Of a stretch of DNA of 64,000 bases, positions 36,257 through 48,098 are shown piece after piece; the stretch's first letter is position 1, and each line of letters begins with the position of its first letter. A program made the translations under genes and the position numbers. Where the stretch lies: contig CAJJDN010000023.1 in assembly GCA_905182985.1 (NCBI GenBank), forward strand, positions 500,598-564,597. The letters are read 5' to 3'. Source of the stretch: Paramecium sonneborni (lineage: Eukaryota; Ciliophora; Oligohymenophorea; Peniculida; Parameciidae). The notes beneath the pieces are model-generated. The model ran no database searches, had not been told where the DNA came from, and worked only from the letters and a program-made list of their open reading frames with translations.

Positions 36257-37722
36257 TCATGCTCCAAGATCTTCTTTTTTAGGTAAAGGTTTAACATATG
36301 GAATGAAATCCTTGCCAACAAATGGTTACTTAATAAATAATGAAAATAAATTACTAAAACAGCAGGTACTTTAACTCCAGTTTCTGTTTAATAATTTTCT
36401 AAAATACAACATAAGGTTCTTTCAGTAGCACATAGTGTTGCATTAAGCATATGTACATATTTCTTTTCTTTATCATCTCCTTTTTTAGCACCAAAACGAA
36501 TTTCAAGAGCTCTAGATTGATAATCAAGACAATTAGAACAAGATTATAATTCTCTATAATCTTTATATCCTGGGAACCAAGCTTCTAAATCATATTTTTT
36601 AGCTGCAGCATCATTTAATGCTCCAGAAACAATATTAACAACTCTATAAGGTAATTCTAAAGATTTAACAAATTCTTATCCAGCAGTAATCATTTCTTCA
36701 TGAAATTTCCATGAATCTTCAGGAGCACAAATAATAAACTACTCAATTTTTTCAAATTAATGAACTCTGAAAATTCCCCAAACATCTTTACCATGAGCTC
36801 CAGCTTCTTTTCTAAAACAAGTAGAACTACCACCATATTTGATTGGTAGATCTTTAGGTTCTAACCATTCTTTTCTATACATAGCAGAAATAGGTTATTC
36901 TGATGTAGCAATAAGATAAAGTTCTTCATCTTCTTAATTACCAGTAACCTAGATTTAAATATGCATAAATAATAATACCTTATACAATTAATCATCAAAA
37001 TCAGACAATTAAGCAGTCTCTGCCATACATGTTTTTTTCATAAAGTAAGGTGTTTGAATCGGGGTATAACCTCTTTAATTAAGAAATTAAATTCCATAAC
37101 TTACTAAAGCTTAATTCAAAAGGAGACCTGGTCCTTTAAGAAAATAGGCTCTATGACCTGCTATTTTAGAACCTCTTTTAAGATCAACACCATCAATCAT
37201 AAATAAGATTTCATGATGGTGACATCTACCTGGAGTACTATTAACTTAGATATTAGGGATTTAACCCCATTCTACTTCTGTTTTATTTTATGCTTCATCT
37301 TTAAATACTGGTACTGATTCATGTACTACATTCCCAATTTTATTTAATGTTGTTGTTAAAATAACTTCTTATTCTTATTCAATCTATTTATTACATTATA
37401 TTTCTTACTTTTTAAGCTTCTTTTATTTTAAGATCTATTGTTTTAGCTTATTCTACTTCTTCAACACATGGATCTTATTTATTAGCCTTTTTCTTTTCAG
37501 CAATCTTTTTATTTGCTATTCCATATTCTTTATTAAGTTAATCAAGATTATATCTGGCTAAATAAAATCATTTAAAACTTTCATACCTTTTCTCCATTCT
37601 TAATCTAAGGCTATCACTTTATCAACTATTGATGGATCTTAAAATCTTTTTTAACACCACTCCTTTACCAAATTTGGATTACCACCTTTATCTTCTCTTA
37701 ATAAATTGATATCTAATCCCAT
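36257..37722 (-). CDS. Seryl-tRNA synthetase, cytosolic type
   Basis: Class II aminoacyl-tRNA synthetase charging tRNA-Ser. About 451 residues after removing introns 36329-36354, 36949-36978, 37384-37408 and 37558-37586. The N-terminal coiled-coil arm starts [20 protein letters not shown]. Class II motif 1 is [20 protein letters not shown]. Motif 2 is [20 protein letters not shown] with FRVHQFEKIEQF. Motif 3 is [20 protein letters not shown] (canonical GxxxGxxRxxxAILEN). The serine-binding TSEQPI is present. The C-terminus [16 protein letters not shown] matches cytosolic eukaryotic SerRS. Complete and intact. Confidence 0.95.
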
Positions 37723-37801
37723 TGAATATTTAATTTTTGGAATATGTCTTTAAAAAAATATTCGAAATGTTGTTATTATCATATATATTTATTTAAATTT
37801 C

Positions 37802-38380
37802 TCAATTTTTCTTAGCTTTCTAGCTTGGAGCAACAGGTGCAACTCCTTTAGATTTTGTAGCTGGTTAGGCAGTAACATTAACATTTTTAGAAGATGTACC
37901 AATAAGCATTAAAGCACCAGCAATACCTAATGTCCATAATGCTTATGATTATTCTGCCAATTTTTCACTATTTTATATATCTATCTTATTATTACCTTTG
38001 AGATGATCCATGAATATATGGGTTATGAATCACAGCAACAAATGATAAAACCAAAAAAGATAATAATTTTCCTGCCCATCCTTAATTCAAAACAACAAAA
38101 AGACTTAGCAATACTTCAACAACTCCAACTCCCATTATTAATTCATTTGATATTTTTTGTATTTCTTTGGGTTACTAATAATATTTTATTTATATCAAAC
38201 CAATTAAACTGGAAGCTGTAAATTGTATTATTTTAATTCACTTTACAAGTGTTCATAAAACTTTGGATATTTTCCATTCAATAATCCTACTGAATGTTAT
38301 GGATTCTTTAATTTATCAATTCCAGCACCAATGAAAATTACAGCCAATAAAACTCTTCCTAAAATTGCAAAAAAATTCAT
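37802..38380 (-). CDS. DoxX-like small membrane protein
   Basis: About 171 residues after removing introns 37968-37995 (28 nt) and 38175-38209 (35 nt). Starts MNFFAILGRVLLAVIFIGAG with GIDKLKNPQHS, the typical DoxX/SURF4 first helix and K-x-x-x-P loop. Then come ELIMGVGVVEVLLSLFVVLN, LLSFLVLSFVAVIHNPYIHG and LWTLGIAGALMLIGTSS, giving four TM segments. The C-terminus is Ala/Lys-rich and soluble. DoxX family members act in membrane-bound redox or transport processes that remain poorly defined. Antisense ORFs in this interval are shadows. Confidence 0.82.
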
Positions 38381-38448
38381 CTTCAAAAAATTTAGATTTT
38401 AATTTTTATAACAACACACACGTATATACATTTTTACATAAATTCATA

Positions 38449-38722
38449 TCACTAAATCTTCTATTCTTTCTTCAATATTTATTCTAAAAATTGTATTCTC
38501 CAATTCCTTAATATTATTTCAATTAAATTACTCACATTTATATTCTTTCCATTCATTCCATTATAAATCAAATCCTACTTAAAGAACTTCAGTTTTTCCT
38601 AATCTGTAATTAACAATATTCACAATACATCTACACCTTAAATAATAAATCTGAAAAAAGTGATAAAAGATATTTTCGATAATTGTTTATTTTTCATCTC
38701 TATTAATATTTTTTTCAATCAT
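38449..38722 (-). CDS. Small uncharacterised protein
   Basis: About 80-residue product starting MIEKNINRDEKQTIIENIFY and continuing RLGKTEVLQVGFDLQWNEWK, with a 26-nt intron near 38501-38526 leading to a C-terminus ENWRIQFLEQILKKEQK. The Trp-rich WNEWKEYKCENW block looks coding and is unlike the AT-rich flanks. The open frame also continues upstream of the chosen ATG into the repeated segment, so the true start may be further up. No family recognised. Confidence 0.45.
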
Positions 38723-38767
38723 AACTTAATTTCCTTTTTTATCAAAAAAAAAGTATTAAAATACCTA

Positions 38768-39923
38768 AAGATATTATAAATATTTAAAGAAGTATCTTTA
38801 AATAAATTATTCACCTAATCTACAAATGAAATGATTATTTATAAAACTTTATATTCCTTTTATAAATATATTCTTTCTTATATCAAAAATAAACAGATTT
38901 ATAGTTTCCTTATTACTATTTTTAATTATATTCTAATTATTATTTTATTTTCACATAGAATTATTTAAAGTATTAAACTACAAAAATTAATAATTAAATC
39001 AAAAAAAGTCTTCAATATTATCATTCAAATCTTATGTCTTTTTAACACATTAATTAATTTCTCTTTCAAATTTCACGAATTTCTCATCATTTACTTAATT
39101 TAGTAATAAGGTTGATATGAAGCTTTTATATAATTATTCTAAACTGAATTTCAAGTCTTCAGCTTATTTCTATAAAGCCTTTTCAGCAATTTTTCTATTT
39201 GGATCTTCAGTTTATTAAATAATAACCTAAGGTCTAACTTTAAAATAATTTAGCCCATTTAAAATTAAATTAGTTGCTCTTGCAGTTCTCGAAATTTGTG
39301 TGTCAACATCTGATAATCTTGATGAATCTAAATTATTTCCTTCAACCATAGAATTTTTGCTACAACTTTAATTAAGAGTTGGCATATTATTTTATTCACA
39401 ATTGACTTTTGGTTATTTCATTAATTATTATTATAATTACTTAATTTCAGATTATAGCTAATTGATATTTAAATCCTAATCATTTATACGCTAATTTATT
39501 TCTTCATAAATTACTTATTTTTAAATTTAATTTTACTATTCCAAACGATTTATCTCACTAAAAGCAGTTGCTCTTCTTTCTTAATGCTATTAATTCGTAA
39601 GCTTTTACTATTATAGCTCTTATTCTAATGAATTAATTTAAATCTTCATTTCTATTATTATTTACTTCTATTCAAGATTTTTTTAATTAGATCTAAATAG
39701 AATATATTGCATTACTCTGTAACAAGTTAATCTAATTTTGATAATTATAGCTCTTTTTCCATTAAAATTTCTTTATTAAAGTTTATTTATTATTTAGCAT
39801 CATCTTTCTCTTACTATTAAGCAAGTTGAATAATTTGTTCTTCTAATTAAATTATTTTTATTTAAGATTCTTTCTCTGATTATTGTAATTATTATAATTG
39901 CAATTTCATTTTTTTTTATTTTT
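38768..39923. repeat. Direct repeat, copy 1 (1156 bp, duplicated across the N)
   Basis: Segment reappears at an offset of 1157 immediately after the single n at 39924; no difference noticed by eye. It holds the C-terminal half of the long coiled-coil gene. As at 12316, it has the form of an unresolved contig overlap. Confidence 0.9.
38999..39923 (-). pseudogene. C-terminal part of the long coiled-coil gene (copy 1)
   Basis: Same sequence as 40156-41080, cut at the N. Ends with the stop at 38999-39001. Best treated as an assembly duplicate. Confidence 0.8.
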
Positions 39924-39924
39924 N
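39924..39924. other. Assembly gap (single N)
   Basis: Single ambiguous base between two apparently identical 1156-bp copies, marking a scaffold join. Confidence 0.95.
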
Positions 39925-41080
39925 AAGATATTATAAATATTTAAAGAAGTATCTTTAAATAAATTATTCACCTAATCTACAAATGAAATGATTATTTATA
40001 AAACTTTATATTCCTTTTATAAATATATTCTTTCTTATATCAAAAATAAACAGATTTATAGTTTCCTTATTACTATTTTTAATTATATTCTAATTATTAT
40101 TTTATTTTCACATAGAATTATTTAAAGTATTAAACTACAAAAATTAATAATTAAATCAAAAAAAGTCTTCAATATTATCATTCAAATCTTATGTCTTTTT
40201 AACACATTAATTAATTTCTCTTTCAAATTTCACGAATTTCTCATCATTTACTTAATTTAGTAATAAGGTTGATATGAAGCTTTTATATAATTATTCTAAA
40301 CTGAATTTCAAGTCTTCAGCTTATTTCTATAAAGCCTTTTCAGCAATTTTTCTATTTGGATCTTCAGTTTATTAAATAATAACCTAAGGTCTAACTTTAA
40401 AATAATTTAGCCCATTTAAAATTAAATTAGTTGCTCTTGCAGTTCTCGAAATTTGTGTGTCAACATCTGATAATCTTGATGAATCTAAATTATTTCCTTC
40501 AACCATAGAATTTTTGCTACAACTTTAATTAAGAGTTGGCATATTATTTTATTCACAATTGACTTTTGGTTATTTCATTAATTATTATTATAATTACTTA
40601 ATTTCAGATTATAGCTAATTGATATTTAAATCCTAATCATTTATACGCTAATTTATTTCTTCATAAATTACTTATTTTTAAATTTAATTTTACTATTCCA
40701 AACGATTTATCTCACTAAAAGCAGTTGCTCTTCTTTCTTAATGCTATTAATTCGTAAGCTTTTACTATTATAGCTCTTATTCTAATGAATTAATTTAAAT
40801 CTTCATTTCTATTATTATTTACTTCTATTCAAGATTTTTTTAATTAGATCTAAATAGAATATATTGCATTACTCTGTAACAAGTTAATCTAATTTTGATA
40901 ATTATAGCTCTTTTTCCATTAAAATTTCTTTATTAAAGTTTATTTATTATTTAGCATCATCTTTCTCTTACTATTAAGCAAGTTGAATAATTTGTTCTTC
41001 TAATTAAATTATTTTTATTTAAGATTCTTTCTCTGATTATTGTAATTATTATAATTGCAATTTCATTTTTTTTTATTTTT
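39925..41080. repeat. Direct repeat, copy 2 (1156 bp)
   Basis: Second copy of 38768-39923, contiguous on its right with the N-terminal part of the coiled-coil gene. Confidence 0.9.
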
Positions 41081-42397
41081 CTTTTTATTTATTTAGTACA
41101 TCTTTATCTTATTTTCTTTTTTCTTTAATCATTTCTAATTACTATTAGCATAAATTATTTTCTTCAAATAATTTTGTCGCTTCAGCTTTATATTAATTCA
41201 ATTCTTTTTCATATCTTAACATCTAATAATTAAAATCAATTATTTACCTCTCTAGATTTTTATTCATATTTCATCATTTCTTAATTTAGTTTACTTTCTA
41301 ACTCTCTAACTTAATTATTAAATTATTCTGTGTCATTATTTTATTATTATGTATTATTTTCTATAAATGTTGTTAGTCTACAATTTTCTATTTATAATTT
41401 TGAGATTTATTTTTAAAGCTCATTAATTGAATCAATAAATTCAGTTTTTAGTTTTTCATTTTCTTGCTCTTAAAATTCATTTACTTTACATAAATCATGT
41501 TAAAATTCAAAATTTTTCATTTAAACCTCTTACATTTATTATTCAAGAAGCTTTTTCTCATTATTTAATATTTCAATTTAATTTTATAATTAATTAATTA
41601 ACTATTATTAAGTGTTTCTTTAATTGATTATTTTTTCTTTCTATTGTTTTTCTATATCTAAAGCTGTACTTAAATCTTAATTCTCAGCCTAAAAATTTGA
41701 AACTATTTGTAGAGTTTTTGATATTTCATCTTTCAAATGTTAAATTTCTTCTGATTAAAATTATTATGATGATTAAACTGATAAGCTATTTACAAACAGT
41801 ATAATTGAATCATCAATTTATTAAAACAGTTCATCTAATAAATTTGTAGAAACTTTATAATATTAAGATAAAATACTTCCATTTTCATCTTTAAATCCAA
41901 ATTTATGATTATAATTGTCTACAAATTCATGCATAATATCTTTTATTGTAATAAATAATGATTCTTTCAATTCAAGACTTTTTTTTTCTTAAAATTCTTT
42001 TGGCATTTATATCTTCTATTATGCTTGAATTTATTGTTTTAGTTTTGCACATTCCTTATTTAATTTATCTTTTTCTTAATATTCAGATTCGTATTTCTTT
42101 AAAATTTCCATTTAACTAATTTTATATTGTTCTATTTCATCAATCAATTATTTTCTTTCTATCTACAACAATTCAACCTTCTAAAACAAAGGTTCAATCT
42201 CTAGTTTTTATTAATCATAACTTATTATAATTATGGAAGAAATACCCTTTTTTTAAATCATTAATATATTATTCTTGCTTAAATGATAAATCATTTGCTT
42301 TTTTTTGATCATAGTGATATTTCTTGTGAGCTAATTAATCAAAATTTAAGAACTAATTTGGAGCTTTCTTTTAGTCTTTTTTAATAAGACTTGTCAT
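40156..42397 (-). CDS. Long coiled-coil protein, probably cytoskeletal or ciliary
   Basis: Start MTSLIKKDQKKAPNQFLNFD. Almost the whole product (about 700 residues) is Gln/Glu/Lys/Leu heptad-type coiled coil, e.g. IERKQLIDEIEQYKISQMEI, HDLCKVNEFQEQENEKLKTE and LEEQIIQLAQQEKDDAKQQI. The tail includes SSRLSDVDTQISRTARATNL and ends TQDLNDNIEDFF. Introns clearly seen: about 42223-42247 (25 nt), about 41246-41270 (25 nt) and about 40866-40888 (23 nt). One frame change near 41590 is not resolved (missed intron or sequence error). No family assigned; size and composition suit basal-body or ciliary structural proteins. Confidence 0.65.
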
Positions 42398-42828
42398 AAA
42401 TAATAATGAATTTATTAATAGTTAAAATAAAATTATTATAGAATATAATTTATAAACTCTTTATGTCTTTTTGTTTTAATCATTTTAATACATAATTTAA
42501 AAGAATTTTAATGTTTCTACTACGTTATATTATAAGTGGGAAACAAACTAGCATTCTTGATATTTAAATCTAAATTAAATGAGATGAAACCTTAAATTAA
42601 GTGATTAAGACTGAATTTTATTTAACTTAATTTAAATAAGATGGAGATTAAAATAATTTTATTATAATTGATATGTACTTTTAATTTAAATGCAATCTAT
42701 AAGTTAAGTATAAAAAAGAAATTTAGATGGAGCTATTATTTTTTATATACATGATTTTAAAGTGTTTAGAAGGTCCTCTATTCTGACTCATACAATAATT
42801 AATAAATTATAAATTATACAAATAATAC
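42398..42828. other. Divergent intergenic region
   Basis: About 430 bases between the divergent coiled-coil and nucleotidyltransferase genes. AT-rich; a few mixed-composition stretches but no ORF with coding character. Probably holds both promoters. Confidence 0.5.
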
Positions 42829-45800
42829 ATGCTTTATACAATTCCTAAATATTTGACTGCAAAATACAACAATCATGCTTGTGAAACAATTGAATCATTT
42901 GAGAATACATACAAAAATGACCTTATTCAATGGTACTGATTTAATTTCAATCACTTCTTGAAGCAGCATGCCTTAAATGTTGCTTTTTGTTCTTACGATA
43001 TATATATATTTTATTAATTGTGGTAATTTTTAGGGTTAAGAAATAAAATATAAATGAGATTGCTGTCAATTCAAAAAAGATAACTACCTTTATAATGCGT
43101 ATGTATCTCCATGATTTACTTATTGAAAGATCTAATTATGCTTTAAGAGATGATAATCCAAAGTATAAGCTATTTAAATATAAGATTCCCTTCAATAAAT
43201 GAAGATATTAAAGCTGTTTGCTTAGTTCGTAAAAGACGTTCACATGAGGAAGAGAAATTGCATTTAGAATAGGTAATCATCTTATATTAAATTATAAGAA
43301 ATTACTTTCGAAAATCTGTATCATTGATTAAGATGATATGTTTGACAAATTTTGTTTATAAGGTTCATTAGAAGATATTATAAACTTGTTAATAGAATGT
43401 TCTAATGGATTAGCATTTTCTTCTTAGCCAAAAGTAACAATAAATTCAATAGCTAAATAATATATTGTTAATGATGCAATCTGGTTTAATCCTAAAACTT
43501 ATTAAACCTGTGCTGGTTGGATAATAAATGAGTTTGAAAAAGCGATTGCTTTAATGTAAATATATTTTATAGAATTTAGATATTATTAAAACTAATAGGT
43601 AAATTTAAATGATGATAATAATTAAATTTAAAATTAAGATCTTAAAAAATATTGGATGGAAAATCTTGATTTTAAAATAAAAATCCTTAATTAAATACCA
43701 TAAATTAGTAAGGAATTTAAAAATGCATCTAAAAAGAAAAATGCTAAATAAGAAGATATTTTATGGGTTTAATTAATAATGAAAAAACCTTTACAATAAA
43801 ATGATACATAAAATACATATGATAAAAATATTGCTATTTTATCATAATAAATAAATGAGATAGAAATTAATTAATTATTTGAAAACAACAATTTAAATGA
43901 AATTTATTATTTGCCTTTAGAAAGATTCACTTAACTTTCATCCTTTTGTGAAAAGAGGATTTTAAGAATGATAAGAGATTAATTTAAAGAAAAATTAGTT
44001 AAAGATCTATAAGAAATAGAAGGTAAAGAAAAAAAGAAATCTCAAGATTAAAAAAAGAAATCTAAAAAAGTAAAAAAGTAAAAAAATAAAAATGATTCTT
44101 AAAAAAATTTGATAATATCAAATTAAGATAAATGTAATAGCTTTGAGATTATTGATAAATAAGATACAACTTAGGATGATGTTCATTGCACTGAATGTGA
44201 TTGCAATAGACATTCAAAGTATAATATATTTTAACTTTAAGTTCTGGTTTAGTCAATAAATAAATAGATTTTATAACTGTTAATCTTGAAAAAAAAGATA
44301 ATAATATAATTTAGGAAACTAAAATAAATGAAATTATTTAAGAGATAGATCTTAATGAAAATGAATAAAATAAGTAGAATGATGAAGAAGATAATTGGGT
44401 TGTTATAACAGGACCATAAAAGTAAAGAAAGAAAACTTCAAGAAAATTTGCTAGTTCCTAAGATCTAAAATTTAAGAAATCTCATTCTTATAATAAATCT
44501 AATTAATAAAATCAAATTATTACAACATAAAAGCCTAACACTTAAATAATTAAAAAAGATGTTTAAGATTAAGAAAAATAAAAAGAAACTTTCTAAAATA
44601 GAAATAGTTAAAAGGATATTAATTAAGAAATTTTTTGTTAATAAAAGTTGAGTCCTGAAAAAAAAGAAGTAAAGTCTCCATAATCATCAGAGAATGTAGA
44701 AATTGTAAAATTAAATAAATCTTTTGAAAATTCTAAATAATTTAAAGTAGATGAAAATGTAAATAGTAAACCGTTAAAATCTATAATATAAATCTAAGAT
44801 TTGAGTCTTTATTAAAATGAATTGTTTTTAGAAAATAATAATTTTAAAACAAATAATTCTGAAAATAATTTAGAAGATTTGAAATGTAATAATTTTGATG
44901 ATATTGATATTATTCTTATGAATTAGGCAAGATCTTTAATGATAAAGAAATTAGATATGGATATGCGAGAATTTAATGATTTAATATTTTAATAAAATTA
45001 GGAGATTCTAAAAATGAGAAAGTTAATATATGATAGAATTTAATTTGTTATAAATTAACTTTTTAGAGGTTAGAATTTTTATAAATAAATAGAATTTAAT
45101 TCAACAGTTCGTCTTTTTGGATCTTGTGCAACTGGTTTAGCTCTTCCAGAAAGTGATATTGATATAGGAATATCAGGATTTGAATTATTTCCTACACCTA
45201 AATTAAATGGACCAATTTAAAAAATTATTGATTTTCTTTAAAAAATGAAATGGGTTAAAAATATAAGGTATAAATTAATATTATTTTAAGGGCAATTACA
45301 ACTTCAAATATGCCATTAATCAAATTATAAGTAGATCCTACTATTTCTTTTGTTGATTCCTCTCATAATATAGTATTACCTTATATTGATTTAATTCCAA
45401 AGTATAAAGTTTTATAGATTATTAGTAATAATGAAGAGATATCTCCACATCTATTTAGTGTAGATATCAGTTTTTTTTAATATCAAGGTGTTACATAAAA
45501 TTAGCATTTAGGATAAATTTCAACAGAATTAACTTTATAATGGTTATCTTTTTATGGTGAATTAAGACCAATTGTTCTATTATTCAAAAGTTTATTAAAA
45601 AAAAGAGGATTAAATGATTAATATAAAGGAGGGATTTCTTCATTTTGCATTATACAAATGGTATTAGCATTCTTATAAAATTGTTATTTATCGAATTAAG
45701 CTTCTACTATTGGATTCACAACTTATAGATTCTTAAAATTTTATGGAATCGAATTTGATACCAAAAAAACAGGAATAAATTACAAAGGTTTCAATTAAGA

Positions 45801-46102
45801 GTAAAAATTTAATTTAATTTAGTCCCTTTTTTGAACTTAATTAAGAAGATAATTAATTATAAATTACTATAGTCTCTCCAATAACTAATGAAATAATCAG
45901 TTAAGCTAGTTCATTTGTCTAAACTATTCTATAAGATATAAAGGCTTTATATTTAGCAACAGAAAATGAAGTTACTTTCTTTTATGAAAAGATTAAATAT
46001 AATAAAAAGAAAAAGGGAATAAAAGAAGAAAGAAATTTATTTCAAAAAGAACTTAACAAACTTCATCCACTTTTTAGCACTACTGTATATAATAAAATTT
46101 GA
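42829..46102 (+). CDS. Non-canonical poly(A) polymerase / TUTase (TRF4-Cid1-like)
   Basis: Nucleotidyltransferase that adds A or U to RNA 3' ends. The C-terminal third carries the catalytic domain: EFNSTVRLFGSCATGLALPE followed by SDIDIGI (G-S-x9-D-x-D), a third acidic residue in LIKLQVDPTISFVDSS, then YGELRPIVLLFKSLLKKRGL and YKGGISSFCIIQMVLAFLQN of the PAP/25A-associated domain. DPFFELNQEDN closes it (intron about 45807-45828). The N-terminal two thirds include VCLVRKRRSHEEEKLHLEQ, NDAIWFNPKTYQTCAGWIIN and a long Lys/Gln-rich insertion. Short introns occur throughout. The first one or two junctions (42930-43040) are not settled. The DxD residues are intact. Confidence 0.85.
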
Positions 46103-46409
46103 TTTTTCATATTTTTAATTAATTATTATCTAGAATTTAAATTCAGTAAATTTTATTAAAAGATAAAATTGTCTTCATTTATTTAATTAAATTATCGTTT
46201 TCAATATAGCCATTAATGTTTCGAAGTTGTTCCATAATTCTAAACTTTCTTTTAGAAATTTATTTAATAGGATTTTTTTCATTTTTAAAAAAAGCATTTA
46301 TATAATTATTAGACTTTATAAAAATTAATCATATTTTATTTTTATCTTAAATTAATAATTATTATTTTATCTATGGATTATTTCTATAAAGAATCAATTT
46401 AATTCATGG
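46103..46409. other. Convergent intergenic spacer
   Basis: About 300 AT-rich bases between two converging genes; no feature seen. Confidence 0.5.
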
Positions 46410-47743
46410 TCATTTAAATTTTGTTCGAAGTATGTATATTGTGTTTAGAATTTTGTTTTCTTCATTTATAATGTCATCTTCTTGATTATCATTAGGGTTT
46501 ATCATAAATTCCATTTTTGAAATTTTTTATTTCAAAAAAGGCATAAAGATTTTTGATTTCAAATAATGTGAAGGAGCTTTCCTCTATTCAGGAATTTTTG
46601 ATAACATCGATGAAATAATTTCAAAAATTTTTTGGTGAACTTCTGTTAAATTTTGCCATTTTAATCCATTAAATTTAGGTATTGAAAAATTTCCAATAAG
46701 ATTATTTTTCTAAATCTCATCCTATTTATTTCCAAAAGGATTATTACCAAATACCCTAAATTGAAATATATTATATACATTATGTAAAATAGTATGCCCA
46801 CTTAGTAAATGTTTGTAGCTGTCGTCATCTGTTAGGTCTGAGAAAAACTCTCTGGAGATGCATGGCCAAATAACTATCCCTTACTTTTAATCAGCAAATT
46901 TAATTACAAATTTATTCGTTATTATTGTTCTAGAAAAGCATATGAAAAATTCGTAATTTGAATAATATTTTATTGCTTTGAATATTGTATATTGTCTAAG
47001 TCGAGTCTATTGTGAACTAGCTTTATTGATTCAAAATAATTGGTGACTTAAAATATAAATATATATACCTTAGAGGAGCTATCTTATTATTTCTAATACC
47101 AAACTTAATTTCAAGTTTTGAGTCTCTTATATAAGTTATCTTAAGGTGTTTAGTTTTTATTTCTTATAACAATAAGAAAATTGATGTCCATCATATTAAA
47201 TAGTCTCTATGCTAATTAATTAAGGGCATTTATTTTGATTAACTAATTTTAGAACTTTTATTTCTTCTGGAATATAAAAACATCGATTGGATTCCACATT
47301 AGTCTTAAAAAGAATTTTTTAAAAATACTCAAACTCATTATGACATTTATCATCCAGTTTATAAATCTAGATTGGTAATATAACTTATACAATTCCAGAT
47401 TCATTTTGTTCAATAAAAGTTCTATTTGTATTTTAGTTGTTTTACAGAAATATAAATTTTCCTTTACATATGTTAAATAGCCACTGAATATTCTCATGAT
47501 TCCCTGAAATCTTAAATTCTTCCTTTTTTATCCATAATCTAACGAAATTCATAAGGTCTAATATCTAATTTTATTCAGCCCATTAGAATTGTATGTTATC
47601 GTCAGCAAATTACAATTCAAATAACTTTTACCCAGTGGGAGTGTTCTAATAAAAATATATTTATATACTATGCTGATACTTTCTAAATTAGGAACAATAT
47701 TGATACATAACAACTAAGGTTTATTGTTAAATGTCCCCATCAT
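46410..47743 (-). CDS. Second protein-kinase-like pseudokinase
   Basis: About 421 residues after removing introns 46756-46778, 47047-47068 and 47646-47668; the total is an exact codon multiple. The first ~110 residues look like a beta-rich PH-type module (TPTGQKLFELQFADDNIQFQ, WIKKEEFKISGNHENIQWLF). The kinase fold follows: CFYIPEEIKVLKLVNQNKCP, HQFSYCYKKQKLNTLRQLIQ, KLVHNRLDLDNI in place of HRDLKxxN, ITNFS in place of DFG, HASPESF in place of APE, NIYQVGILFYIMVFGNNPFG, and a C-lobe MLSKIPEQRKAPSHYLKSKI. Loss of the HRD Asp and of DFG indicates a catalytically dead protein. Starts MMGTFNNKPQ. Confidence 0.8.
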
Positions 47744-48098
47744 TTCAAATTATTAATCTTACTCCATTATAATTAAAATAAGATATAGTTTTTATAATTA
47801 TTACTATTAAAATGTTTAACTATTTAAAATTAATTGTAAATAAACATGAAAATTCTATTTTTACTTTAATGCTTATCTTAAATTATTTCAAAACTCAAAT
47901 GATTAAAGAGGATATTCAATTATTATTTTCTTAACTGATATTGAGATTGATAAATGATAATTATGTTGTATATCTTAAATTTAAAACTTAGAAATGTTTA
48001 TTAAATGGACTTCAAATATAGTAAAAGATATTTTAAGTGTTATTGAAAAGGAGATAACTATTATAAATGTGTTTAGGTAATGAATAAAGAAAATAAAT
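47744..48098. other. Intergenic spacer
   Basis: About 355 AT-rich bases; upstream flank of the pseudokinase and downstream flank of the helicase gene. Nothing recognised. Confidence 0.5.

Noticed and set aside
38003..38221. Plus-strand 72-codon ORF
   Set aside because: Antisense to the DoxX-like gene, whose spliced frame explains the same bases better.
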